Translations under genes and position numbers: made by a program
Part shown: positions 9,448 through 19,300 of the stretch, in pieces
How the letters are laid out: each line of letters starts with the position of its first letter
How positions within the stretch are numbered: position 1 is the stretch's first letter
Assembly: GCA_027620015.1 (NCBI GenBank)
Contig: JAQCGH010000004.1
Span: 1-64,000 of the forward strand
From: Cyanobacteriota bacterium
Lineage (GTDB): Bacteria > Cyanobacteriota > Cyanobacteriia > PCC-6307 > Cyanobiaceae
Direction of reading: 5' to 3'
Length of the DNA stretch: 64,000 bases
Notes under the pieces: generated by a model
Databases searched by the model: none
What the model was told of the DNA's origin: nothing
Seen by the model: the letters and a program-made list of their open reading frames with translations, nothing else

Positions 9448-11328
9448 TTGCTGCCAGCCCTCCACGAACAACGCTGGCACCTGCCCGCTCCATTGGCACT
9501 TGGTGCCCTAGATGCAGCGCCTACAACCGAACCCCTGCCCCAACCACTGCTCGCACTGTTGAGCCGCCGCGGCTTCACCAGCCCTGAGGCCATCGCTGCC
9601 TTGCTGGATCCAGAGGAGGCACCGGCCGCCGAGCTCCACTTTCCCGACCTGGTTAAGGCAGTAGCGAGGCTGAAGCGCGCTTGCAGCGAGGGGGAAGCGG
9701 TGGCGATCTGCGGGGACTACGACGCCGACGGGATGACAAGCACGGCCTTGCTTGTGGGGGTTTTGCAGCGCCTTGGAGCCAGGCCAATCGCAGCGATCCC
9801 CAGCCGCATGGATGACGGCTACGGCCTCAACGCCGCGATGGTGGAGAAGTTGGCGGAGCAGGGGGTTGCCTTGTTGGTGACAGTCGACAACGGAGTGTCT
9901 GCCTTAAAGGCTCTGGAGCGAGCCGAAGCCCTTGGCGTCGAGGTGATCCTCACAGACCACCACACAATTCCCGATCCGCTGCCGCCCCACCTGGCCCTGC
10001 TGCATCCCCAGCGAACCCCGCCCGGATCCCCCTATCGAGGCCTGGCAGGGGTGGGACTGGCTTACGTGCTGGCAGCGGCCCTATGCCAAAGCCTGCGGCA
10101 CAACGACGGCCAGCAGATTGCCTTAAATCTCTTCTGCATCGGCACGATCGCCGACATGGCCCCGCTGGTAGGGGTGAATCGGCGCTGGTTACTAGATGGA
10201 CTGCCCCAGCTGGCCTTCAGCCCCCTGGCTGGCCTACAGGCCCTGCAGCGCCTTGCCGGACTGGAGGAAGCCCCGCTTGATGCCCAGGCGGTGGGCTTTC
10301 AGATCGCCCCACGCATAAATGCCGTGGGCCGGCTTGGCGATCCCCAACTGGTGGTAGAGCTGCTCACCACAGAAGATCCAAGCCGGGCCCTGGAGCTGGC
10401 CCGTGATTGCGAGGCGCTCAACCGTCAGCGCCGCGACCTCTGCAGCGCCATCGAAGCCGAGGCCTTGGCCCTCCTCGAGGCCGATGGTCCCCAACGCCCA
10501 GCCTTCCTGCTGCTGGCCCAAAACCACTGGCACCACGGCGTGATCGGTATAGTTGCTGCCCGGCTAGTAGAGCGCTTCGGCCTGCCAGCCGCCCTGCTCG
10601 CTGGTGAAGGGAATGGTCGCCTACGGGCCTCGGTGCGGGCTCCCCGGGGCTTTGCGGTGGATGAGGCCTTGCAGCAATGTGCGCACCTGCTGGAGCGCTT
10701 CGGCGGCCATCCCGCCGCTGGAGGTTTTACCGTGCGAGCCGAGCAGGTAGCCGCCCTGCACGAGCAGCTCAACCAACTTGCCCAAACCTGGCTTCAGCAG
10801 GCAGGCCATGGCACCCCTGTAGAACCGGAAGCCCTGCTCAACTTCGATCAGATCAACCGAAGCTTTTACCGCCAGCTGCAACGGCTCGAGCCCTTCGGCA
10901 TCGGCCACCCCCAGCCCGTATTTTGGAGCCGGGGCTGCCAGGTGGCGGCCCAGAAGCTATTGCGCGGTGGTCACCTGCAACTGGAGCTGCGCCAAGGCGA
11001 CGCCAGCCTGCGCGCCATGGGCTGGCGCTGGCAGGGTGAAACCAACCTGCCAGCCTTAATTGATGTGGCCTACCGCTTGCGGCTCGACTCCTGGCAGGGG
11101 GAGGAGCGGCTCCAGCTGGAGCTTGTGGGCTTGCGGGCTAGTAGTGGTAATGAGGTGGTACTGCAACACCACAAGCGCACCTACTGGTGTCGCCGCGAGG
11201 GAGCTGGGCTAGTGGTGCGCAATGCGGCCGGCGAAGAACTCACAAGCGCTGAGGGCGACAGCCACGACCACCCCTACGTGCGCGCTCTGATGCAGGACGC
11301 GGCACTGGCACTGGGCCTGGTCGCCTGA
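9448..11328 (+). CDS. recJ: Single-stranded-DNA-specific exonuclease RecJ
   Basis: CGDYDADGMTSTALL, TVDNG, TDHHTIPDPLP, GGHPAAGGFTV DHH/DHHA1 motifs. Start codon uncertain. Confidence 0.9.
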   Translation: MLPALHEQRWHLPAPLALGALDAAPTTEPLPQPLLALLSRRGFTSPEAIAALLDPEEAPAAELHFPDLVKAVARLKRACSEGEAVAICGDYDADGMTSTALLVGVLQRLGARPIAAIPSRMDDGYGLNAAMVEKLAEQGVALLVTVDNGVSALKALERAEALGVEVILTDHHTIPDPLPPHLALLHPQRTPPGSPYRGLAGVGLAYVLAAALCQSLRHNDGQQIALNLFCIGTIADMAPLVGVNRRWLLDGLPQLAFSPLAGLQALQRLAGLEEAPLDAQAVGFQIAPRINAVGRLGDPQLVVELLTTEDPSRALELARDCEALNRQRRDLCSAIEAEALALLEADGPQRPAFLLLAQNHWHHGVIGIVAARLVERFGLPAALLAGEGNGRLRASVRAPRGFAVDEALQQCAHLLERFGGHPAAGGFTVRAEQVAALHEQLNQLAQTWLQQAGHGTPVEPEALLNFDQINRSFYRQLQRLEPFGIGHPQPVFWSRGCQVAAQKLLRGGHLQLELRQGDASLRAMGWRWQGETNLPALIDVAYRLRLDSWQGEERLQLELVGLRASSGNEVVLQHHKRTYWCRREGAGLVVRNAAGEELTSAEGDSHDHPYVRALMQDAALALGLVA

Positions 11329-11329
11329 G

Positions 11330-12637
11330 ATGTCCTTCCCCCTAAACCGCGGCCAGCTTCACTTCTTGCTGCAACTACTGCTTTTAGGCCTGGTGGTGGG
11401 CTTGGCTTGCTGGCCCCTAAATCTCGTGAACCACGCCCAGGAGCTGCTGCTGCTGCACCTGCCCAACTTTTCCGGCAGGGCCTGGAATCCGCAGGCACTA
11501 GCGATCGCTCTAGCACCCGTGCTGGTGATGCCAGCGCTGCTTTGGATTCAGGCCGGTCCCTTGGCCCGGAGTGCAGGCTCGGGCCTTCCCCAAACGTTCG
11601 AGAGCCTGGAGGATCCCGAGCAGGCAGCCGCTTTGTTGACACCGGCCGCCACCGTGGCCCGACTCAGCCTCTGGTCGGCGGCGGGACTAGCCCTGTTGCC
11701 CCTGGGGCGTGAGGGTCCAGTCGTGCATTTGGGAGCGGCAGTGGCCTATGGGTTGAGGCAACGATTTCCTCGCCTGCTTGCCAAACTCAGCACCGGAAGC
11801 ATGATGGCGATCGGTGCCGGCGCGGGCCTGGCAGGAAGCTTTAACAGCCCGCTTATGGGAGCTGTGTTTGTGGTGGAGGAAGTCAGCAGAAGCTTCCAAA
11901 CAGCCTTGCTGTGGCCGGCGCTAGTGGTCTGCTCAGCAGCAGCCCTAGTGAGCAACTTGGCGGGCACACCGTTTTTCACATTGGGCTTGGTTCAGACCTT
12001 TCAGCCGGAATGGCAGCAACTGCTGTGGGCCTTGCCCGTCGGGGTGAGTGGCGGCCTTCTAGGCGGTCTGTTCAGCCGCATCCTCTGGTGGAGCTCAGCC
12101 CTGCTGCGCCAGAGAGTCCAGCAACGGCCCCTGGCCTGGGGGCTTGGGCTTGGGCTAGCCCTTGGCCTAATTGCCGTAGCCAGTGGTGGCTGGAGCGGTG
12201 GCGATGGCGAAGCGCTGATGACTCAGTTACTTGAAGGTAATGGCAGCTTGCCGGTGCCAGGCTCCCCGCTCAGCTTGATCGGCTGGATCCTGCTGGTGAC
12301 AGCCCGAATATTGGCGCCGATTATGGCCTTGGCAACGGGGATACCTGGAGGTCTTATTGATCCGGCCATCGCCATTGGTGCCCTGTTTGGCAGCGGAAGC
12401 CTGGAGCTCCTGGGTGGCAGCAGCGAGCTTGGACTGGCCCTAGGGATGGCGGCGTCATTAGCTGGCGCTACCCAGTTGCCTCTGATGACAGTGCTATTCG
12501 CCCTGCGCATGGCAGGGGATCAGCAGTGGCTCTTCGGCATCCTGCTGAGCGCCGTGGTCGGTGCCTATGTGGGCCGTCAGATCCAGTCAGAGCCGATTTA
12601 TCACGCCCTCTGGAACCTCGACCGAAACAGCGATTAG
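11330..12637 (+). CDS. ClC-type H+/Cl- exchanger
   Basis: [27 protein letters not shown]-terminal PIYHALW; about 435 aa multi-TM. Confidence 0.85.
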   Translation: MSFPLNRGQLHFLLQLLLLGLVVGLACWPLNLVNHAQELLLLHLPNFSGRAWNPQALAIALAPVLVMPALLWIQAGPLARSAGSGLPQTFESLEDPEQAAALLTPAATVARLSLWSAAGLALLPLGREGPVVHLGAAVAYGLRQRFPRLLAKLSTGSMMAIGAGAGLAGSFNSPLMGAVFVVEEVSRSFQTALLWPALVVCSAAALVSNLAGTPFFTLGLVQTFQPEWQQLLWALPVGVSGGLLGGLFSRILWWSSALLRQRVQQRPLAWGLGLGLALGLIAVASGGWSGGDGEALMTQLLEGNGSLPVPGSPLSLIGWILLVTARILAPIMALATGIPGGLIDPAIAIGALFGSGSLELLGGSSELGLALGMAASLAGATQLPLMTVLFALRMAGDQQWLFGILLSAVVGAYVGRQIQSEPIYHALWNLDRNSD

Positions 12638-12741
12638 AGTGCTCCGCGGCGATAGAAGAGCACGAAGATCACGGCAGGCCCGGCCAGAGTGATCAGGGCC
12701 AGGGCGGCAAAATTGGCGATCAAGTGAAAGTCGATACCCAT
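12634..12741 (-). CDS. psb30: Photosystem II reaction centre protein Psb30 (Ycf12)
   Basis: Minus-strand ATG at 12741 gives [35 protein letters not shown], matching the Psb30 pattern (LAGPAVI...RRG.L). Not in ORF track (35 aa). Confidence 0.8.
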   Translation of the reverse strand: MGIDFHLIANFAALALITLAGPAVIFVLFYRRGAL

Positions 12742-12785
12742 GGAGATTGCTGCCGGAAAGCAGTATTCGCTTTGGATACAGGTTA

Positions 12786-12872
12786 AGGGTCGATCCCTGT
12801 AGCCCATTCATGCCTGCGGGCTCTGTGATGGCTTGTCACAGCGGCAGCTACGCCTGGGCTATGGCTGAATGG
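12786..12872 (+). other. Candidate structured leader/ncRNA upstream of ykgJ-GDT1-GDT1
   Basis: 10-bp stem with one bulge (12804-12814 with 12863-12872), enclosed 6-bp stem CTGTGA/TCACAG (12823-12841), plus upstream AGGG/CCCT hairpin (12786-12798). Confidence 0.45.
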
Positions 12873-12891
12873 AGTCAATCGCTGTAGGGGG

Positions 12892-13263
12892 ATGGTCAAG
12901 GACAGTCAGAGCCATTGGCAATGCATCAGCGGCTGCGGAGCCTGCTGCCGGCTAGATCCCAGCCTGCGTCAGGAAGCAATTGAAGCTCTCAGCCCAGAGC
13001 AGCAGAAGCAGTATCTATCAATGGTTGGCCCCGATGGCTGGTGCATCAACTTCAACACTGGCGCTCGTAGTTGCCGCATTTATGCCGAACGGCCTGACTT
13101 CTGCAACGTGGCCAACCTGGTGCAGCTGTTTGGCACGGTTGATGATCCGAGCGCCGGCGGCCGCCTGGCAATCGGCTGCTGCCTTCAGCAAATCCGCAGC
13201 GAATACGGGGGCCGTGGCAGGGTGATGAAGCGCTTTAGGAGTGCCATTCGGAAGCGTTTATGA
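12892..13263 (+). CDS. YkgJ-family cysteine-cluster protein
   Basis: CISGCGACCRLDP ... GWCINFNTGARSCRIYAERPDFC cysteine pattern. Confidence 0.8.
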   Translation: MVKDSQSHWQCISGCGACCRLDPSLRQEAIEALSPEQQKQYLSMVGPDGWCINFNTGARSCRIYAERPDFCNVANLVQLFGTVDDPSAGGRLAIGCCLQQIRSEYGGRGRVMKRFRSAIRKRL

Positions 13264-13610
13264 GCAGTGAACCCGAACCCACCGCCAACCGAGCAGGCAG
13301 CTGGGGTGCTGTTTTTCTCACCACCTTCACCACGGTATTTCTGGCTGAACTGGGGGACAAGACCCAACTCGCCGCGCTACTGCTCTCTGCCCAATCAGGC
13401 AGGCCAGGTGTCGTGTTTATTGGCGCCTCCCTAGCTCTGATCAGCTCCAGCCTGGTGGGGGTATTACTGGGTCGCTGGCTGGCCAAGGTGATGCCACCAC
13501 AGCAGTTGGAGCGCCTAGCGGGAATCCTGATGGTGGCCCTGGGACTGTGGCTGGGCCGGCAAGCCGTACTGGGCCTGGTGCCCAGCCCCTCCGAACTTCC
13601 CCTCTCCTAA
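13260..13610 (+). CDS. TMEM165/GDT1 (UPF0016) half-transporter, copy 1
   Basis: FLAELGDKTQLAALLLS signature; 116 aa single-repeat form; ATGA overlap with upstream ykgJ. Confidence 0.87.
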   Translation: MSSEPEPTANRAGSWGAVFLTTFTTVFLAELGDKTQLAALLLSAQSGRPGVVFIGASLALISSSLVGVLLGRWLAKVMPPQQLERLAGILMVALGLWLGRQAVLGLVPSPSELPLS

Positions 13611-13625
13611 CCGCGGCGCTACCCC

Positions 13626-13928
13626 ATGCCCTTCGCCCTGCTCGCCTCGACCTTCGCCACAGTGTTTTTAGCTGAACTGGGAGACAAAACCCAGCTGGCC
13701 ATAGTGACAATCAGTGGCACTTCAACCCGACCGGGGGCTGTGTTTGCCGGCAGTTCAGCTGCCCTTGTGCTGGCTAGCCTGCTGGGCGCAGCAGCCGGTG
13801 GCTCTCTTTCCGCCGTTATTCCCACCAATGCCTTACAGCTAGCGGCCTCAGTTGGCTTCCTGGTAATTGGCGTACGCCTTGTCCAGCGATCAAGCAAACA
13901 GGAAGCCGAAGAATCGTTAGCTGAGTAA
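13626..13928 (+). CDS. TMEM165/GDT1 (UPF0016) half-transporter, copy 2
   Basis: FLAELGDKTQLAIVTISG signature; 100 aa. Confidence 0.87.
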   Translation: MPFALLASTFATVFLAELGDKTQLAIVTISGTSTRPGAVFAGSSAALVLASLLGAAAGGSLSAVIPTNALQLAASVGFLVIGVRLVQRSSKQEAEESLAE

Positions 13929-14063
13929 TATCTGTCAATGAAGGCCATGGTGGCCGTGGGCATTGCTCCGAGTCCAGACCGCCATAAACAGTCTTCAGTC
14001 CAACCACCGCCCCTGCACCCCAAGTTCTACGGGGCGGCCCCCTGCCAACCAGCCACCCCATCG

Positions 14064-16400
14064 ATGAAGTTCACGGTCGCCGACCTGCTCGACCAGCTGC
14101 CCGCCCAGGAAGCCTTGCCGCTAACAAAGCTGGAAAAAGCCCTGGGCATTAGCCAAGATGATGAAAAGAAACATTTGCAGATAGGCCTAGATGGCCTCAG
14201 CCGCCTTGGCCTTTTAGAGGTCAGCGAGGCAGGTGTCGTACGCCGCGAAGACCCTGAACTGATCGCCGCACGGCTGCGTTGTTCCAGCAAGGGCTTTTGC
14301 TTTGCCCTACGCGAAGACGGGGGCGAAGATATCTATATCCGCGATCACCAGCTCAACCACGCCTGGAATGGCGACCGAGTGCTGGTGAAGGTGACTCGCG
14401 AAGGTGGCCGTCGCCGCTCACCAGAGGGCGGGGTCCAGTGCGTTCTTGAGCGCCACACCACCTCCCTGCTGGCCCAAGTCGAGCAGCAGGATGAGCGCCT
14501 GGTGGCCACCCCCCTGGACGACCGTCTGCTTACGGCCGTGGAGCTGCCAGCCAGCGACGCAGCCCATCTCGATGACGAACAGGCCTCGGTCGTTGAAGTG
14601 CTAGTGGATCGTTACCCGGTGGGGCAATTTGCCCCCCAGGGCCATGTGGCGCGCAGTCTGCCTGTCAACGGAGGGGAAGCTGCCGACCTTGACCTGCTGC
14701 TGACAAAGCACCGCCTCCACAGCCGCCCTCAGCCACCCCGGGCAACCCTCAAAGCACTTGCCGCCAAGGAGCGCATCGACCTCACCGCCCAAGTCACCCT
14801 TCTACTGGAACCCTGGAGCGGCAAAGAAGCGCCCGCTCTACCAGCCCTTGGCATTGAGGAGCGCGACGGCGGCTGGACCCTGTGGGTGCATACCCCTGCG
14901 ATCACTGAGCGTTTTGGCGTCGGCAGCAGCCTCGACACCTGGCTTCGCAACCAAGCGGACGCTTACTGCACCGGGCACCAGTGGCTACCGCTGCTGAGTC
15001 CAGCCCTGGCTAAGGCCAGTGCCTTCAAGGTCGGCGAGGTTCAGGCAACCATCTCGGTAGCCCTGGAGCTGGGCGCTGACGGCAGCCTTGAGCACTACCG
15101 CTTCAGCCGCAGCCTGATCAATCCCGTGGCGGCAGTCGGCTTGGAAGCACTGAATGCCCTGGCGGAGCGCAAACCCAAGAGCCGCACCCTGCCAGCGGCT
15201 CTAAAGGGGTTAAAGGATCAGCTTGGCCTGCTCGAGCAATTGATTGCAGTGACCGGCCTGCTGCGCCAAACGCGGCAAGCGGCGGGATCCCTCGACCTCA
15301 ACCTGCCCCTGCCCGCTATTGACAGTCTGGGGGATCTGGCTGTGCCTGGTCCCGACAGCGCGCTAGCTGGGTGGCTCGTGAGCCTGGAGCCCCACCATCC
15401 CCTAGCCCTGATGCGCGAAGTAATGCTGCTGGCCGATCAGGCTCTGGGTAAGCATCTGGCGACTTTGGAACTGCCGGCGATCTATGCCACCAATGCCCTA
15501 GCGGACCCCAGCGACCTCAACGACGTTGCCAGGGCTGCTCTGGCCCTCGACATCCCGCTTGAGCTGAGCGAAGAGGGCAATGCAAGTGCGGCTGAATTGG
15601 CCGCCGCCTTCGCTGGCACGGACCGCAGCCGGGCCCTGCAGCAGCAACTGCAGGCAATCCTCAAGCCGATCCAGCTCAGCACCAGCACCGGCACCCATGC
15701 CCTCGCGGGCCTGCTTGAAGACGGGGCGGCCCTAGCCCCCTGGTGCTGCCCAACCCTGCATTACGCAGACTTGTGGAACCAGCAACTGCTGGTATTGCTC
15801 CTCACCGAGGGCAAGGACCGCCCCAGCGTGCGCCACAAGACAACTGTCGATCTGGCATCGGACGCCTGCCACGGCGCTATTGACTGGCCGCTGCTGGCCC
15901 CAAGCCAGTTGGCCCCATACCTGGAGGCTCAGGAGCATGGGCTGGTGCAGCGTCTCAATGGCCGGCGTCGTTTTTTATCTGAACTGCAGTCCGACCTACT
16001 GGCCATGCTCCAGGCCCGCCAGGCCGAGCCCCTGGTGGGCCAGGTGCTTCCTGGGGTAATTAGCGGTGTACAGAGCTACGGCTTCTTCGTGGAGGTACCG
16101 CCCTCCCAAGTGGAAGGCCTGGTGCATGTCAGTTCCCTCAAGGACGACTGGTACGAGTACCGCTCCCGCCAAAACCGCCTAGTGGGGCGCAAAAACCGTC
16201 GTATCTACATGCTGGGCGACCAGGTGGAGGTTGAGATCCAGAAGGTGGACGCTCTACGCCACCAGATCGACCTAGCCGTGGTGCTGCCCGATGGCTACGA
16301 CAACGAGACTGCCGACTCCTATTCCCAAAACCAGGACCAAAAGCAGGAGCATGACGACATCGACCCATTCGCGCCCATCGCGGTGCTGAGCGAGGTCTGA
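14064..16400 (+). CDS. RNase II / VacB-type exoribonuclease family protein with C-terminal S1 domain
   Basis: C-terminal S1 domain (GQVLPGVISGVQSYGFFVEVPPSQVEGLVHVSSL), cold-shock-like N-terminal region; ATG at 14064 (MKFTVADLLDQLPAQ) preferred over the ORF-track start. Confidence 0.82.
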   Translation: MKFTVADLLDQLPAQEALPLTKLEKALGISQDDEKKHLQIGLDGLSRLGLLEVSEAGVVRREDPELIAARLRCSSKGFCFALREDGGEDIYIRDHQLNHAWNGDRVLVKVTREGGRRRSPEGGVQCVLERHTTSLLAQVEQQDERLVATPLDDRLLTAVELPASDAAHLDDEQASVVEVLVDRYPVGQFAPQGHVARSLPVNGGEAADLDLLLTKHRLHSRPQPPRATLKALAAKERIDLTAQVTLLLEPWSGKEAPALPALGIEERDGGWTLWVHTPAITERFGVGSSLDTWLRNQADAYCTGHQWLPLLSPALAKASAFKVGEVQATISVALELGADGSLEHYRFSRSLINPVAAVGLEALNALAERKPKSRTLPAALKGLKDQLGLLEQLIAVTGLLRQTRQAAGSLDLNLPLPAIDSLGDLAVPGPDSALAGWLVSLEPHHPLALMREVMLLADQALGKHLATLELPAIYATNALADPSDLNDVARAALALDIPLELSEEGNASAAELAAAFAGTDRSRALQQQLQAILKPIQLSTSTGTHALAGLLEDGAALAPWCCPTLHYADLWNQQLLVLLLTEGKDRPSVRHKTTVDLASDACHGAIDWPLLAPSQLAPYLEAQEHGLVQRLNGRRRFLSELQSDLLAMLQARQAEPLVGQVLPGVISGVQSYGFFVEVPPSQVEGLVHVSSLKDDWYEYRSRQNRLVGRKNRRIYMLGDQVEVEIQKVDALRHQIDLAVVLPDGYDNETADSYSQNQDQKQEHDDIDPFAPIAVLSEV

Positions 16401-16403
16401 GCC

Positions 16404-17075
16404 ATGGTTCGGCCATCCGGAACCGGGCCGGTGGTGCTTGCCGTTTCTGGCGCCTCGGCCCAGCCCCTCGCCCAGCGTGCCCTGCAATTGCTTTTAGAGG
16501 CGGGAGAAGCGGTGGAACTGGTTACCTCGCGAGGAGCTATTGGTGTCTGGCAGGCCGAACTCGGTCTGAGGGTGCCCTCCGAACCTGATGCCCAGGAAGC
16601 CTTTTGGCGGGAACGCACCGCTGTTAGCACCGGGCAGCTGCGCTGCCACCGCTGGAACGACCAGGCCGCTGGCATTGCCAGTGGCAGCTTTAAAACCCGC
16701 GGCATGGTGATCCTGCCGGCCTCCATGGGCACCGTGGGGCGCATCGCCTCAGGGGTGGCAATAGATCTGGTGGAACGGGCCGCCGATGTTCACCTTAAAG
16801 AGGGGCGTCCACTTGTGATTTGTCCGAGGGAAACCCCCTGGAGCCTGGTGCACCTGCGCAACCTCACGGCACTGGCCGAGGCTGGTGCCCGCATCGCCCC
16901 CCCGGTGCCTGCCTGGTATCACCAACCCCAATCGATCGAAGACATGGTCGATTTTTTAGTGATCCGCATATTTGACGTGCTCGACTACGAACTCGGCAAC
17001 CTGCGCCGTTGGCAGGGACCGCCGCACCAGCCAGGATCCCCTGGAGCACCAGCCACTGGGACAACGTCCCAATAG
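16404..17075 (+). CDS. ubiX: Flavin prenyltransferase UbiX
   Basis: [58 protein letters not shown]. Confidence 0.9.
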   Translation: MVRPSGTGPVVLAVSGASAQPLAQRALQLLLEAGEAVELVTSRGAIGVWQAELGLRVPSEPDAQEAFWRERTAVSTGQLRCHRWNDQAAGIASGSFKTRGMVILPASMGTVGRIASGVAIDLVERAADVHLKEGRPLVICPRETPWSLVHLRNLTALAEAGARIAPPVPAWYHQPQSIEDMVDFLVIRIFDVLDYELGNLRRWQGPPHQPGSPGAPATGTTSQ

Positions 17076-17102
17076 GCCGCCTTCCTCACCCCAGTAGACC
17101 CA

Positions 17103-17582
17103 TTGGCCCTGCTGCAACGCCTGCTGCTGCTACCCCTGCTGGCTCCTTTGCTGCTAGTGCTGCTGGTAGGGGCCCTCAATCCCCGACCCAATACGGCCCT
17201 GCGCCTTCTGGTATGGACCAGCCCGGCCCTACCAATCGGAGCCTGGCTTGCCCTGGCCGCTAGTGCAGGAGCAGGGCTGAGCGCTGCCAGCGCAGCCCTA
17301 GCGCTGCGCACTGGCACGATCAACCTGCGCCGTCAGGTTCGCCGTGGCAGCAGTGCCGCCGAGCAGGCCTGGAGTCAGCCTCAGCAGCAAAGTCAAAGCG
17401 AGCCTGCACCTCGAGCCGCCGCCGGACCGCCACGCCCCCCTGGCGAACCAGCCCCAACCGTCGCCGTGCCGTTTCGGGTGATTCGCAAGGGCCGCAGCGA
17501 AGCTCCAGCTAGCGAACCGGTGGTAGCCAAGGCAGCTGCCGTGGGTGATGGCTGGAACAGCCCAAGCAACGACGACTGGTGA
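17103..17582 (+). CDS. Conserved hypothetical protein (two N-terminal TM segments, low-complexity tail)
   Basis: Open frame collinear with neighbours, Leu-rich N-terminus; no named family recognised. Confidence 0.5.
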   Translation: MALLQRLLLLPLLAPLLLVLLVGALNPRPNTALRLLVWTSPALPIGAWLALAASAGAGLSAASAALALRTGTINLRRQVRRGSSAAEQAWSQPQQQSQSEPAPRAAAGPPRPPGEPAPTVAVPFRVIRKGRSEAPASEPVVAKAAAVGDGWNSPSNDDW

Positions 17583-17635
17583 GCGAGCTGCCAGACAACC
17601 CCTGCTTCCATCAACCTGCGTAAAGTTCAATAGAG

Positions 17636-18073
17636 ATGCCGAAGGAACCTGCAACGGTGAGCGAATCCGCCCAGCCTGCTGCCAAAGATCAGCCCACAAA
17701 GGCCAAGCCGCCTGCAGCGGAGGATCAGCCATTTGAGATCTTTGTGCCCCAGCTACTGATACCAGCCCTAGCCAAGGAGATTGAGGGATACGGAGGCGCT
17801 GTTGCCGAACTGACCTATGTGCAAGGAGCCATGCCCGTGGTGGGGTCGGAGTGCTGGATGGTTCAAGGGGAGCTGCCGGGCCGGCGTCGCTTTTGGCTGT
17901 GCTTCACCAAACCAGATATCAGCTCAGCCAAAACAGTGGCCTTGGCAGAAGCAGGCAGCCAACCAAGCTTGCTGGAGTCCTTCCTAATTGACGAGAAGAA
18001 GATGAGCCTGCCCATGCTGGTATCCCGGTTAGTGCAGCGGCTCAACTGTCAGAAATGGCTCGGCCCGAACTGA
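17636..18073 (+). CDS. DUF2996 family protein
   Basis: VPQLLIPALAKEIEGYGGAVAELTYVQGAMPVVGSECWMVQGEL... FLIDEKKMSLPMLVSRLVQRLNGQKWLG-type cyanobacterial family. Confidence 0.65.
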   Translation: MPKEPATVSESAQPAAKDQPTKAKPPAAEDQPFEIFVPQLLIPALAKEIEGYGGAVAELTYVQGAMPVVGSECWMVQGELPGRRRFWLCFTKPDISSAKTVALAEAGSQPSLLESFLIDEKKMSLPMLVSRLVQRLNCQKWLGPN

Positions 18074-18121
18074 CGCCCAGGCCAACTACCATGCAACTAC
18101 TGCTGTAAGCCGCAAGCCTCG

Positions 18122-19228
18122 ATGGTGCCTCCCACCGCAACTGCCAGCGCTACTACCAGCCCAAGCCAAGCTTCTGTGGGCTCGAACGATGCCCCGGAGG
18201 TAAAAGATCCGGCCAAGGACACAATCCTTACTCCGCGCTTTTACACCACAGATTTTGACGCCATGGCGTCGATGGATCTGCGGCCAAATGAGGTGGAGCT
18301 TGAGGCCATTTGCGAGGAGTTTCGCAAGGATTACAACCGTCACCATTTCGTGCGAAATGGCGAGTTTGAGGGAGCAGCTGAGAAGTTAGATCCTGATACC
18401 CGTCGGGTTTTTGTTGAATTTCTTGAGCAGAGCTGCACCTCTGAATTTTCTGGCTTCTTGCTTTACAAAGAGCTCAGCCGCCGCATCAAAACCAAAAATC
18501 CACTGCTTGCTGAGTGCTTTGCCCACATGGCGCGCGATGAGGCTCGTCATGCTGGCTTCCTCAATAAAGCCATGGGAGATTTCGGGCTCCAACTCGACCT
18601 TGGCTTCTTGACTGCCAGCAAGTCTTATACTTTCTTCAAGCCCAAATTTATCTTTTACGCCACTTACTTGAGCGAGAAGATTGGCTACTGGAGATATATT
18701 GCCATCTATCGCCATCTGGAACAACATCCCGAAAGTAAAATCTTCCCGATCTTTAACTTTTTCGAAAATTGGTGCCAAGACGAGAACCGCCACGGTGATT
18801 TCTTTGATGCATTGATGAGGGCTCAGCCAGACACAGTTCGTGGTTTCACCGCTCGACTTTGGTGCCGATTTTTCCTGCTGGCAGTTTTTGCCACTATGTA
18901 TGTAAGGGACGTTGCTCGCAAAGAATTTTACGAAGCCCTCGGTCTCGATGCTCGCGAATACGACAAGGTCGTGATTGCTAAAACCAACGAGACCTCCGCC
19001 AGAGTTTTTCCGGAGGTGCTTAATGTTGATCATCCCAAGTTCTATATACGCCTAGAACGCCTGGTGAGCAATAACGCCAAGCTCAGCGAAGCAGACGCAA
19101 GCAAAGCACCTGGGGCTATAAAAGTTTTGCGCAAACTGCCTTACTGGATAGCTAATGGTGCAGAGATGGCCAAGCTTTACTTTACACCTGCTATCCGCAG
19201 CGAGCAATTCCAGCCTTCAGTGCGCTGA
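18122..19228 (+). CDS. acsF: Mg-protoporphyrin IX monomethyl ester (oxidative) cyclase
   Basis: [53 protein letters not shown] diiron motifs. Confidence 0.93.
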   Translation: MVPPTATASATTSPSQASVGSNDAPEVKDPAKDTILTPRFYTTDFDAMASMDLRPNEVELEAICEEFRKDYNRHHFVRNGEFEGAAEKLDPDTRRVFVEFLEQSCTSEFSGFLLYKELSRRIKTKNPLLAECFAHMARDEARHAGFLNKAMGDFGLQLDLGFLTASKSYTFFKPKFIFYATYLSEKIGYWRYIAIYRHLEQHPESKIFPIFNFFENWCQDENRHGDFFDALMRAQPDTVRGFTARLWCRFFLLAVFATMYVRDVARKEFYEALGLDAREYDKVVIAKTNETSARVFPEVLNVDHPKFYIRLERLVSNNAKLSEADASKAPGAIKVLRKLPYWIANGAEMAKLYFTPAIRSEQFQPSVR

Positions 19229-19300
19229 CCAATTCTTTTATTTGCTGAGGATTTTTGTTAATCCCGGCCTGCAGTTACTTCATTCCTTCGCTGAGTTCTT

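Noticed and set aside
18386-19033. 215-aa minus ORF opposite acsF
   Set aside because: Shadow of a strongly conserved gene.
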